From positions 124,001 through 188,000 of the forward strand of contig NZ_JAANHS010000003.1 in assembly GCF_011174775.1 (NCBI RefSeq): a stretch of 64,000 bases of DNA, read 5' to 3'. The first letter of the stretch is position 1. The number at the start of each line of letters is the position of its first letter. The translations under genes and the position numbers were made by a program. The notes beneath the pieces were generated by a model. It was not told the DNA's origin. It ran no database searches and saw only the letters and a list, made by a program, of their open reading frames with translations. Of this stretch, positions 27,660-34,602 are shown in pieces. Origin of the DNA: Rhodobacter calidifons. GTDB taxonomy: Bacteria; Pseudomonadota; Alphaproteobacteria; Rhodobacterales; Rhodobacteraceae.

Positions 27660-28049
27660 TCATTCGGGGTATTGCGCCTTGCAGGCGGCGATCACCTTTT
27701 CGGCCTGCCGGGCAAGCTCCTTCCGCTTTTCCTTCAGGCTGTCCAGCTTGCGCGCCTCTTCCTTCAGGTCGATGGCCTTGGGCTGCTGGCGGGTGACGGG
27801 CCGTTCGTCCAGGCAGGGCCGCGGCGGCGGGGCCGGCTGGCCCTCGCGCGCGGGCCGTTCGCAGGTCGTCCAGTAGGTCTCGTAGACCGTCACTGTCTCG
27901 AAGGCATAGCCGCGCGCAAGGTTGCCCTCCGCCTCCTGGATCAGCCGGTCCACGGTGCGCAGGTCGCGCGTGTTGCGGCTGATGCATTGTTCCTGCGGGG
28001 TGCCGCAGGCCGCAAGGGCGGCAAGTGCAAGGATGGTAAGCCGTTTCAT
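27660..28049 (-). CDS. Putative lipoprotein
   Basis: A 129-residue protein starting with a lipoprotein signal (MKRLTILALAALAACG; lipobox LAAC, so Cys15 would be lipidated). The mature part has a helical start (RNTRDLRTVDRLIQEAEGNL), a central Pro-rich piece (REGQPAPPPRPC) and a charged predicted coiled coil near residues 92-125 (LKEEARKLDSLKEKRKEL). Four further cysteines could pair. Function unknown. It is convergent with the SDR gene, the stop codons abutting. Confidence 0.8.
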   Translation of the reverse strand: MKRLTILALAALAACGTPQEQCISRNTRDLRTVDRLIQEAEGNLARGYAFETVTVYETYWTTCERPAREGQPAPPPRPCLDERPVTRQQPKAIDLKEEARKLDSLKEKRKELARQAEKVIAACKAQYPE

Positions 28050-28125
28050 CCTGGCCTCCGGGAACGGTGGAAAGCGGCGCGCGGGGATGCTAGGCATGCG
28101 GGCGCCAACATCCGAGGACCAGATC

Positions 28126-28986
28126 ATGACCGATCCCTTTGACAGCCGCAACGCCGTCGCCGCCGCCTGGTTCCGGACCCTGCGCGACCGCATCGTGGCG
28201 GCCTTCGAGGGGCTGGAGGACAGGTTTGCGACCGGCAAGCCGGGCCGCTTCGAGGTGACGCCGACCAGCCGCGCCGATGGCGGCGGCGGGATCATGAGCG
28301 TGATGCGCGGCGGCGCGGTATTCGAGAAGGTGGGCGTCAACTGGTCCGAGGTGCACGGGGTGCTGGGCGAAAAGGCGCAGCGCGCGATGGCCGCGCGTGG
28401 CGTGCCCGGCATGGACAGCGATCCGCGCTTCTGGGCCAGCGGCATCAGCCTCGTTGCCCATATGCAGAACCCGCATGCGCCGGCGGTCCACATGAACACC
28501 CGGATGTTCTGGACCCCCGGCGCCTGGTGGTTCGGTGGCGGGTCCGACCTCAACCCCTGCATCGAATATGCCGAGGACACCGCGCATTTCCATGCCGAGA
28601 TGAAGAAGGCCTGCGATGCGCATTCCCCCGATTACTACCCGAAGTTCAAGGCCTGGGCGGACGAGTATTTCTTCATCCCGCATCGCGGCCGGGCGCGGGG
28701 CGTGGGCGGGATCTTCTATGACGATCTGAACACCGGCGACTGGCACCGCGACTTCGCCTTCACCCGGTCCGTGGGCGAGGCCTTCCTGCCCGCCTTCCTG
28801 CCCGTGACCGAACGCCGGGTCCAGACGCCCTGGACCGAGGCCGACCGCGAGGTGCAGTTGCAGCACCGTGGGCTCTATGCCGAATACAACCTGGTCTATG
28901 ACCGGGGGACGAAGTTCGGGCTGGAAACCGGGCACGATGCAAACGCGGTTCTGATGAGCCTGCCGCCCGTGGCCAAGTGGTACTGA
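28126..28986 (+). CDS. hemF: Oxygen-dependent coproporphyrinogen III oxidase
   Basis: HemF oxidatively decarboxylates coproporphyrinogen III to protoporphyrinogen IX using O2 in haem synthesis. 286 residues. Family motifs are intact: the GGGGIMSVMRGGAVFEKVGVN region, PHAPAVHMNTRMF, WWFGGGSDLNPC, PHRGRARGVGGIFYDD and the C-terminal EYNLVYDRGTKFGL. Start at 28126 follows GAGGACC. Haem is needed by the cbb3 oxidase and the Dmm haem subunit elsewhere in the window. Confidence 0.97.
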   Translation: MTDPFDSRNAVAAAWFRTLRDRIVAAFEGLEDRFATGKPGRFEVTPTSRADGGGGIMSVMRGGAVFEKVGVNWSEVHGVLGEKAQRAMAARGVPGMDSDPRFWASGISLVAHMQNPHAPAVHMNTRMFWTPGAWWFGGGSDLNPCIEYAEDTAHFHAEMKKACDAHSPDYYPKFKAWADEYFFIPHRGRARGVGGIFYDDLNTGDWHRDFAFTRSVGEAFLPAFLPVTERRVQTPWTEADREVQLQHRGLYAEYNLVYDRGTKFGLETGHDANAVLMSLPPVAKWY

Positions 28987-28990
28987 GGCA

Positions 28991-29344
28991 ATGGCCGACA
29001 TCACGGTGAAGGCGGCCTATGGGTCCGTCGTCGAGGACGAGGGGATGCTGTTCGTCGGCTTCGCAGCGGGCGAGGATGAGGCGGATGGCTATGTGCTGTT
29101 CCGGCAGCCGGTGGGCGGCGGACCGGTCTGGTTCGAGGCGAGCGACGAGACCTTCGGGGCCGAGGATGCCATCGAAAGCGTGGTCGCGGGGCCGAAGGGC
29201 TTCGAGGTGACGATCCGCGAGGGCAAGCGCGCGGCCTTCGGGTTTGCGGCGACGGTGGCGGTCAAGGTCGGGCCGGGCTGCGAGGACGGGGCCGAAGCGC
29301 TGGCGGCTTTGCACGGAATGCTCGGGGCGCTGTGGCGGGAATAG
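28991..29344 (+). CDS. Conserved hypothetical protein downstream of hemF
   Basis: A 117-residue acidic soluble protein with alternating strands (MLFVGFAAGEDEADGYVLFR; PVWFEASDETFG) and a C-terminal helix (EDGAEALAALHGMLGALW). The GF...DGYVLF pattern faintly resembles the Imm10-type immunity fold, but there is no toxin gene nearby and I do not assign it. It begins 4 bases after hemF and is probably co-transcribed. Confidence 0.65.
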   Translation: MADITVKAAYGSVVEDEGMLFVGFAAGEDEADGYVLFRQPVGGGPVWFEASDETFGAEDAIESVVAGPKGFEVTIREGKRAAFGFAATVAVKVGPGCEDGAEALAALHGMLGALWRE

Positions 29345-29349
29345 AAGGC

Positions 29350-29394
29350 CAAAAGTCTTCGAAGACTTTTGCAAATTCCTTCGAAGGAATTTGC
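29350..29394. repeat. Paired TTCGAA-centred palindromes (locus B)
   Basis: A 22-base perfect palindrome (29350-29371, arm CAAAAGTCTTC) shares its last base with a 24-base perfect palindrome (29371-29394, arm GCAAATTCCTTC). It fills the space between two convergent genes and so probably terminates both. Read on the minus strand the order is 24-mer then 22-mer, the same as at locus C. Confidence 0.88.
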
Positions 29395-29398
29395 CCTC

Positions 29399-29674
29399 TT
29401 ACGGCTTCTGGTGTGAATGGCTCCACACCGCGTGGCGGATGCGTGCGGTCTTGTAGGCATCCAGCACCGCCATCGCCCAGACGAACAGGCCGCCCGCAAT
29501 CTTCCCCACGAAGGACACCTCCGGGGCGGCGGTCTTGAGGGTGAAGGCCCCCAGCAGGATCGCAAAGCAGACGAAGATCAGCCCGCGCACCGGCTGGCGG
29601 TTCAGGACCTGACCGACGCCCGGCAGGAGGATCGCCACGACCAGGACGAGGTAGGGGTTCGGCGGCTGTTTCAT
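29399..29674 (-). CDS. Small membrane protein, TM2-like
   Basis: A 91-residue protein with two or three hydrophobic helices (about residues 8-22, 29-45, 55-70) and the pattern LLPGVGQVLNRQPVRGLIF, which resembles TM2-domain and related small membrane proteins where a G-x-G-x-x-Y/L motif follows helix one. The C-terminus is basic (KTARIRHAVW). Function unknown. Its start overlaps the stop of the upstream gene by four bases, so the two are coupled. Confidence 0.7.
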   Translation of the reverse strand: MKQPPNPYLVLVVAILLPGVGQVLNRQPVRGLIFVCFAILLGAFTLKTAAPEVSFVGKIAGGLFVWAMAVLDAYKTARIRHAVWSHSHQKP

Positions 29675-30345
29675 CTGGGGTCCTTCAGGGCCAGCACATC
29701 CTTGCGGATCGCGGCCAGCCTGTCGAGCAGCGGCTCCAGCCGCGCGGGGGAAAGAGGGGTGCGCCCCATCTCGGCCTCGCGGAAGATCAGATAGCGGCCG
29801 CGGTCGGCCTCTTCGGCCAGGATCACGATGCGCAGGCCCCTGGGGGACAGGACCAGTTCCTTGACACGGGGGTCCTGGAACAGGTCGGCATGGCGCGCGA
29901 TCAGGTCCGGCGTTGGGATGCGCCTCGCGTCATCGCTGTGGATGGCGATCTCTCCCGGCAACCCCGGCGGGGTAGGCAGCGACTGGGGCAGGGTGGCGAA
30001 CCTGGTGAAGGGCTCGTTGCCCGAGGGGCGCGCCATGAGGTCCAGCGTGGCCTCCAGCGGCAGGGGTTCGACAAGCGTCACCATGACCCAAAGCGCAGGC
30101 AGCTTGCGGAAGGTCAGCGTGTCGGGGATCGCCTGAAGGTCGAAGGCAAGACCCGCGCGGCGACCGGTCATGCGGGGAAAGCCGGTGGGTTGCATCTGGC
30201 TTTCGCCGCCATCGAACAGGGGCTTCACGGCGTCGAAATAGGCGGCGCGGCTTTGCGTGCGGGCGCGGCTTTCGCGGATCAGGCGGAACGCCAGCCAGAG
30301 GCCGAGGGCGGCGAGGGCAAGACCAGGGGGGAGGAGAGGGGACAT
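29671..30345 (-). CDS. Hypothetical protein with N-terminal membrane anchor
   Basis: A 224-residue protein with one N-terminal hydrophobic helix (residues 3-20) followed by RESRARTQSR and a soluble domain with alternating strands (AGLAFDLQAI, LWVMVTLVEPLP, LRIVILAEEADRGRYLIF). The end is helical (LEPLLDRLAAIRKDVL). No family recognised. It starts immediately after a terminator that ends the APC permease operon, so it probably has its own expression or depends on read-through. Coupled to the TM2-like gene downstream. Confidence 0.68.
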   Translation of the reverse strand: MSPLLPPGLALAALGLWLAFRLIRESRARTQSRAAYFDAVKPLFDGGESQMQPTGFPRMTGRRAGLAFDLQAIPDTLTFRKLPALWVMVTLVEPLPLEATLDLMARPSGNEPFTRFATLPQSLPTPPGLPGEIAIHSDDARRIPTPDLIARHADLFQDPRVKELVLSPRGLRIVILAEEADRGRYLIFREAEMGRTPLSPARLEPLLDRLAAIRKDVLALKDPR

Positions 30346-30348
30346 GGC

Positions 30349-30376
30349 AAAAGGCCCGCCCCTTCCGGGACGGGCC
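30349..30376 (-). terminator. Rho-independent terminator of the APC permease operon
   Basis: On the minus strand GGCCCGTCCC and GGGGCGGGCC pair (one G-U) around a GGAA loop, followed by TTTT. It starts nine bases past the stop of the permease gene and isolates the permease operon from the gene at 29671-30345. Confidence 0.85.
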
Positions 30377-30384
30377 GCTGTCTT

Positions 30385-31821
30385 TCAATAGCCGCGCGGT
30401 TTCGGCCAGGGCATGGTGAACTGCGCCCCCCGGTTCACGAAGCGGTAGCGCCAGAAGTGGAACCACAAGGACACCACGATGTAGAAGCCGATCATCGCCA
30501 CCAGCTGCGTACCGTAACCCAGGAACACCGCGAAGAAGGTCACGCCGCACAGCGTGAGCAGCGTGATCGCGGGCACCGGGTGGAACGGGTGCTCATAGCC
30601 GCGCTTGATCGTCTCCAGCGGCCACTTGCGGCGGAACAGGATGATGTTCAGCGGCATGAAGGTGTAGCCGAGGAGCCCCGACAGGATCGAGAAGGTGATG
30701 ACCTGATCCAGCGGCGCGCCAAGGGCGAAGATCAGCGCGATGGGCACCAGGAAGACGATGGCCCGGTAGGGGGTGCGATAGCGCGGATGCACCGCGCCGA
30801 ACCAGCCGGGCAGATACTTGTCGCGGCCCATGGCGAACCAGGCGCGGCTGGCGTCGTTGATGCAGCCGTTGGCAGAGGCGAGGGTGGCGAAGAGCGTGCC
30901 GAAGCCCAGAAGCCAGACAAGGCCGGTCGATCCCGAAAGCCGCGCGGCGTCGAACAGCGGGGCCACCGCCCCGTCCACGCCGTCGCCCAGATATTCCCAG
31001 GGCAGGATGCCCGAGCAGACATACCATGTCAGCGTGGCCGCGATCAGCAGCGTCATGATCCCGGCCAGCGTGCCGAACGGCAGCGCGCGGGCGGGAGAGC
31101 GGACTTCCTCGGCCGCCTGCGTGGTCCCCTCGATGCCCAGGTAATACCAGAGGCCGAAGTGCATGGCCGCCAGCACGCCGATCCAGCCATAGGGCAGTTC
31201 GTGGCCCTCGAACAGGTTGGCATGATCCATGATCCCGCCGCCGAGGACGCCGCTGGTGGACAGGAACAGGACGATGATGGCGCAGAAGGCCACGGCGGTG
31301 ATGACGAGGTTGAAGGTCAGCGTCGCCAGCACGCCGCGATAGTTCAGCCAGGCCAGGAACATGATGACCAGGATGATGAAGGGCCGCTGGTCAAGTTCGC
31401 CCTCGTGCCCGGTCATCGAGGCCACGACCGAGAAGAGGTAACCCGCGGTGATCGCGTTCGCCGCCTCCAGCATCGTATAGGCGAAGACGAGGTAGAGGCC
31501 GACGTTGAACGCCATCAGCGGCCCGATGATGTGCTTGGCCTGGGTATATTGCCCGCCTGCGGAAGCGACCGTGGAGGTCACTTCGGAATCGATCATGGCG
31601 ACGCAGGAATAGAGGATCCCCGCGAACCAGCAGGCGATCAGCGCGGCATAGGCGCCGCCCTTGCCGACCGAAAAGTTCCAGCCCATGTATTCGCCGACCA
31701 GCACGATGCCGACCCCCAGCGCCCAGACATGGGCCGGGCCAAGCACGCGCAAGAGGCCCACCTTGGTGCCATGCGGCCCCATGCCGTCCATGGTCTGCGA
31801 GGTGATGTCCACGTCAGCCAT
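30385..31821 (-). CDS. APC-superfamily permease in a four-gene membrane operon
   Basis: A 478-residue transporter with about twelve hydrophobic helices. The APC-type first helix (WALGVGIVLVGEYMGWNFSVG) with its broken GxG region and the EGTTQAAEEVRSPARALPFG loop resemble ethanolamine/amino-acid permeases. Three small membrane proteins precede it with overlapping junctions, which is unusual for this family. It is divergent from mgsABC-gmaS, so a methylamine, gamma-glutamylmethylamide or related amine is a reasonable but untested substrate. A terminator follows at once. Confidence 0.85.
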   Translation of the reverse strand: MADVDITSQTMDGMGPHGTKVGLLRVLGPAHVWALGVGIVLVGEYMGWNFSVGKGGAYAALIACWFAGILYSCVAMIDSEVTSTVASAGGQYTQAKHIIGPLMAFNVGLYLVFAYTMLEAANAITAGYLFSVVASMTGHEGELDQRPFIILVIMFLAWLNYRGVLATLTFNLVITAVAFCAIIVLFLSTSGVLGGGIMDHANLFEGHELPYGWIGVLAAMHFGLWYYLGIEGTTQAAEEVRSPARALPFGTLAGIMTLLIAATLTWYVCSGILPWEYLGDGVDGAVAPLFDAARLSGSTGLVWLLGFGTLFATLASANGCINDASRAWFAMGRDKYLPGWFGAVHPRYRTPYRAIVFLVPIALIFALGAPLDQVITFSILSGLLGYTFMPLNIILFRRKWPLETIKRGYEHPFHPVPAITLLTLCGVTFFAVFLGYGTQLVAMIGFYIVVSLWFHFWRYRFVNRGAQFTMPWPKPRGY

Positions 31822-32008
31822 GATGTGCGCCTCCGGCCTTGTGCTGTTCGGCCAGGGCCTCGATCTCGCCCTCGCGCGAGGAGGTCAGAACCTCTTCCGA
31901 ATAGGTCGAGTCGGTCTTCAGCCAGTCGAAGGCCATGTGCAGCCCCAACAGGGCCGAAAGCCCCCAGGCGCCGTATTCAAGCCAGTTCCACAGGTCCATG
32001 TCGGTCAC
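31814..32008 (-). CDS. Small single-helix membrane protein of the APC permease operon
   Basis: A 64-residue protein with one membrane helix (about residues 10-29, WLEYGAWGLSALLGLHM) and a charged, acidic cytoplasmic tail ending HKAGGAHHG. No family recognised. Its stop lies 8 bases inside the permease gene and its start overlaps the stop of the preceding gene (ATGA), so it is translated together with both. The stoichiometric coupling suggests an accessory subunit of the permease. Confidence 0.78.
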   Translation of the reverse strand: MTDMDLWNWLEYGAWGLSALLGLHMAFDWLKTDSTYSEEVLTSSREGEIEALAEQHKAGGAHHG

Positions 32009-32382
32009 TCCCCGAATTTTTCCGAGATGACCTCGCGGTATTCCACTTCGGAAAACCGCAGGATCAGGAAGTAGTAAAGCAGGATGACTGCAACCATCGT
32101 CAGCAGCGCCGCGACCGAGAAGCTGTAGTCGAACCGCGCAAGGATCAGGTCATGCGCGGTCTCGGGCGTATAGCCCAGCGCCTCGTATTTCGCGGCCTGC
32201 GCGGCGTTCTGGCCCAGGGCCTCCCAGGTCGCCTCGGTGGCGGGGTTGGTCACCGACTTTGCGGCACCCGCCATGTTCAGCCAAAGCGGCACGAACAAGG
32301 CGCCGATGGTCATCACGACCAGCACCACCACATCGATCAGCTGGCTGGCCTTGCCCTGTTTCGGAGGTTGGTAATGTGCCAT
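32005..32382 (-). CDS. Two-helix membrane protein of the APC permease operon
   Basis: A 125-residue protein: short basic N-terminus, helix one (about residues 15-36), a 50-residue loop rich in Ala/Glu (TEATWEALGQNAAQAAKYEA), helix two (about 88-110) and a charged tail (SEVEYREVISEKFGE). With the N-terminus inside, the loop would be periplasmic. Function unknown. Start overlaps the previous stop (TGATG), stop overlaps the next start. Not recognised as a known transporter subunit. Confidence 0.76.
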   Translation of the reverse strand: MAHYQPPKQGKASQLIDVVVLVVMTIGALFVPLWLNMAGAAKSVTNPATEATWEALGQNAAQAAKYEALGYTPETAHDLILARFDYSFSVAALLTMVAVILLYYFLILRFSEVEYREVISEKFGE

Positions 32383-32681
32383 CAGCGCCTCCCCCCGGTC
32401 TTCAGTCCTCGGGATTCGTCGAGGAACTTGATGTCGAGGCCGTACATGAAGTCGCGGTCCTCGCGGTAGTGCCGCAGCATCGCCAGGATGGCCGCAGTGT
32501 TGAAGATCAGGACGATGGTGCCGCCGATCAACAGCAGGGTTCGCGCCCCTCCCGTCGGCGCAAGGTCCCAGGTCGCTATGGCAACGAAGATCACGGCAAA
32601 CCAGAGGCCGACCACGAACGCCCATGCCACCAGCACGTCGCGTTTGTGCATCGCCTCGATCCGCTGATTAAGGTCTCCCAT
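32382..32681 (-). CDS. Two-helix membrane protein, first gene of the APC permease operon
   Basis: A 99-residue protein with a charged N-terminus (MGDLNQRIEAMHKRD), two helices (about 17-38 and 48-68) and a conserved-looking charged tail (HYREDRDFMYGLDIKFLDES). It is the promoter-proximal gene of the operon that ends with the permease and faces mgsA across 230 bases. An AGGGAGGTAGT Shine-Dalgarno lies just upstream of the start. Function unknown. Confidence 0.76.
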   Translation of the reverse strand: MGDLNQRIEAMHKRDVLVAWAFVVGLWFAVIFVAIATWDLAPTGGARTLLLIGGTIVLIFNTAAILAMLRHYREDRDFMYGLDIKFLDESRGLKTGGRR

Positions 32682-32740
32682 ACTACCTCCCTTGGGCGCT
32701 TGGCTTCTCCGTGCAACGCGGACCCGACGTTTCCCCGCAC

Positions 32741-32756
32741 GGAAAATTTGTTTTCC
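32741..32756. promoter_or_regulatory. GGAAAA-TTTG-TTTTCC palindrome in the permease/mgs divergent region
   Basis: Six-base arms GGAAAA and TTTTCC flank TTTG. It lies 60 bases upstream of the permease operon start and 155 bases upstream of mgsA, in AT-rich DNA. A related word GAAAATTGTTTC lies at 32836-32847. Similar words precede permease 2, amt and dmmD. Confidence 0.45.
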
Positions 32757-32835
32757 ACAGGGAAAGGCACCTGCGACAATCTGTCAAGAAAAACCGCACA
32801 TGCCCAATCCTTGCGCAGCGATTTTCCCGGCCGGT

Positions 32836-32883
32836 GAAAATTGTTTCTTACCAGTTGATAGGCGGAAAAAGCGGTGCTAGCGT
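32836..32883 (+). promoter_or_regulatory. Putative mgsABC promoter with upstream GAAAATTGTTTC word
   Basis: A sigma-70-like pair, TTGATA (32855-32860) and TAGCGT (32878-32883), is separated by 17 bases and sits about 30 bases before mgsA. The GAAAATTGTTTC word (32836-32847) lies directly upstream of the -35 element, the usual place for an activator site. Only a pattern match. Confidence 0.4.
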
Positions 32884-32911
32884 CATTTCAACCATGTGAA
32901 GGAGACTCACC

Positions 32912-33808
32912 ATGTGCGGCATCGTTGGCCTGTTCCTGAAGGACCCGAAGCTGGAACCGCAGCTCGGTGCCATGCTGACGGACATGCTGATCACCATGAC
33001 CGACCGCGGCCCCGACAGCGCGGGCATCGCGATCTACAGCGGGGCGAAGGACGGGTTGGGCAAGCTGACGATCCAGTCGGCGGACCCGGCGAAGGATTTC
33101 AAGGACCTGGACGGCGATCTGCATGAGGCCCTCGGCCAGCCCGTGACCATGAAGGTCAAGTCCACCCATGCGGTGCTGGAAGTGCCGCTCGACCAGATGG
33201 AGGCCGCCCGCTCGGCGCTTGCGCATCTGCGCCCTGGCGTGAAGGTGATGAGCACGGGGGATTGCATCGAGATCTTCAAGGAAGTCGGCCTGCCCAAGGA
33301 CGTGGCCGCCCGGTTCGATCTGTCGAAGATGAGGGGCACCCATGGCATCGGCCATACCCGCATGGCCACCGAATCGGCCGTGACCACGATGGGCGCGCAC
33401 CCGTTTTCCACCGGCGCGGACCAGTGCCTTGTCCACAACGGCAGCCTGTCGAACCACAACGGCGTCCGGCGCGAGCTGATCCGCAAGGGCATGACCTTCG
33501 AGACCCAGAACGACACCGAGGTCGCCGCCGCCTATGTCAGCCAGAAACTGAAGGAAGGCGAGGATCTGGGCAGGGCGCTGGAGGCGACGCTGACCGATCT
33601 CGACGGCTTCTTCACCTTCGTGGTCGGCACCCGGAACGGCTTCGGCGTCGTGCGCGACCCCATCGCCTGCAAGCCCGCCGTGATGGCCGAAACCGACCAG
33701 TATGTCGCCTTCGGCAGCGAATACCGGGCGCTGGTCAACCTGCCGGGGATCGAGGACGCCCGCGTCTGGGAACCGGAACCCGCCACTGTCTATTTCTGGG
33801 AGCGTTGA
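32912..33808 (+). CDS. mgsA: N-methylglutamate synthase glutaminase-type subunit
   Basis: A 298-residue class II glutamine amidotransferase-like protein beginning MCGIVGLF; after Met removal Cys would be the N-terminal nucleophile. Further motifs are DRGPDSAGIAIY, GIGHTRMATESAV, HPFSTGADQCLVHNGSLSNHN split over the family loops, and DTEVAAAYV. In N-methylglutamate synthase it works with MgsB and MgsC to convert gamma-glutamylmethylamide (or methylamine plus glutamate) to N-methylglutamate. The immediate order mgsA-mgsB-mgsC-gmaS settles the identity over GlxB/GltB relatives. GAAGGAG precedes the start. Confidence 0.9.
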   Translation: MCGIVGLFLKDPKLEPQLGAMLTDMLITMTDRGPDSAGIAIYSGAKDGLGKLTIQSADPAKDFKDLDGDLHEALGQPVTMKVKSTHAVLEVPLDQMEAARSALAHLRPGVKVMSTGDCIEIFKEVGLPKDVAARFDLSKMRGTHGIGHTRMATESAVTTMGAHPFSTGADQCLVHNGSLSNHNGVRRELIRKGMTFETQNDTEVAAAYVSQKLKEGEDLGRALEATLTDLDGFFTFVVGTRNGFGVVRDPIACKPAVMAETDQYVAFGSEYRALVNLPGIEDARVWEPEPATVYFWER

Positions 33809-33812
33809 GAGA

Positions 33813-34502
33813 ATGCAGACCTTCGACCTTGAACGCGAGGGCCTCCGCGCGCTCAATTCCTCGCTGCACGCCCTGAAGGGCCAGACCAACATGACGGCAT
33901 GGGAGGTCATCAATCCCAAGGGCGCCCACGCGATCGCCGCCGGGGTGGACGCGCCGGTGGACATCACGGTGCGCGGCTCCACCGGCTATTACTGCGCGGG
34001 GATGAACAAGCAGGCGACGATCCGCATCAAGGGCTCGGCGGGCCCCGGCGTGGCCGAAAACATGATGAGCGGCACCGTCATCATCGACGGCGACGCCAGC
34101 CAGTATGCCGGGGCCACGGGCCGTGGCGGCCTTCTGGTCATCAAGGGCAATGCCTCCAGCCGCTGCGGCATCTCGATGAAGGGCATCGACATCGTGGTGC
34201 ACGGCAACATCGGCCACATGTCGGCCTTCATGGCGCAGTCGGGGAACCTTGTGGTGCTGGGCGACGCGGGCGAGTCGCTGGGCGACTCGCTCTACGAGGC
34301 GCGGATCTTCGTGCGCGGCAAGGTCAAGTCGCTGGGTGCCGACTGCATCGAGAAGGAGATGCGGCCGGAACACCTCGCGCTGCTCGCCGACCTTCTGAAG
34401 CGCGGCGAGGCGGACGGCAAGGCCAGGCCCGAAGAGTTCAGGCGCTACGGCAGCGCCCGGAAACTGTACAATTTCAACATCGACAACGCATCGAGCTACT
34501 GA
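33813..34502 (+). CDS. mgsB: N-methylglutamate synthase GXGXG-domain subunit
   Basis: A 229-residue protein corresponding to the GXGXG beta-helix domain of glutamate synthase large subunit, with repeats such as IRIKGSAGPGVAENMMSG, VIIDGDASQYAGATGRGG and VVHGNIGHMSAF. It has no catalytic residues of its own and probably bridges MgsA and MgsC. Start at 33813 lies 4 bases after mgsA. A paired palindrome separates it from mgsC. Confidence 0.9.
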   Translation: MQTFDLEREGLRALNSSLHALKGQTNMTAWEVINPKGAHAIAAGVDAPVDITVRGSTGYYCAGMNKQATIRIKGSAGPGVAENMMSGTVIIDGDASQYAGATGRGGLLVIKGNASSRCGISMKGIDIVVHGNIGHMSAFMAQSGNLVVLGDAGESLGDSLYEARIFVRGKVKSLGADCIEKEMRPEHLALLADLLKRGEADGKARPEEFRRYGSARKLYNFNIDNASSY

Positions 34503-34527
34503 TGCGCAACCGTTCTCTCAGCAGGCC

Positions 34528-34572
34528 GCAAATCTTTTCGAAAAGATTTGCAAGAGTTTTCGAAAACTCTTG
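34528..34572. repeat. Paired TTCGAA-centred palindromes inside the mgs operon (locus C)
   Basis: A 24-base perfect palindrome (34528-34551, arm GCAAATCTTTTC) shares its last base with a 22-base perfect palindrome (34551-34572, arm CAAGAGTTTTC). It lies in the 100-base gap between mgsB and mgsC, so it cannot be a full terminator unless mgsC has its own promoter; it may set relative expression by RNA processing or partial termination. Confidence 0.88.
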
Positions 34573-34602
34573 CCCCAACCCAACCGCCGCGACAGGTGCC
34601 GA

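Noticed and set aside
28991-29344. Imm10-type immunity protein of a toxin-immunity pair
   Set aside because: The resemblance is faint and there is no toxin gene nearby; left as hypothetical.
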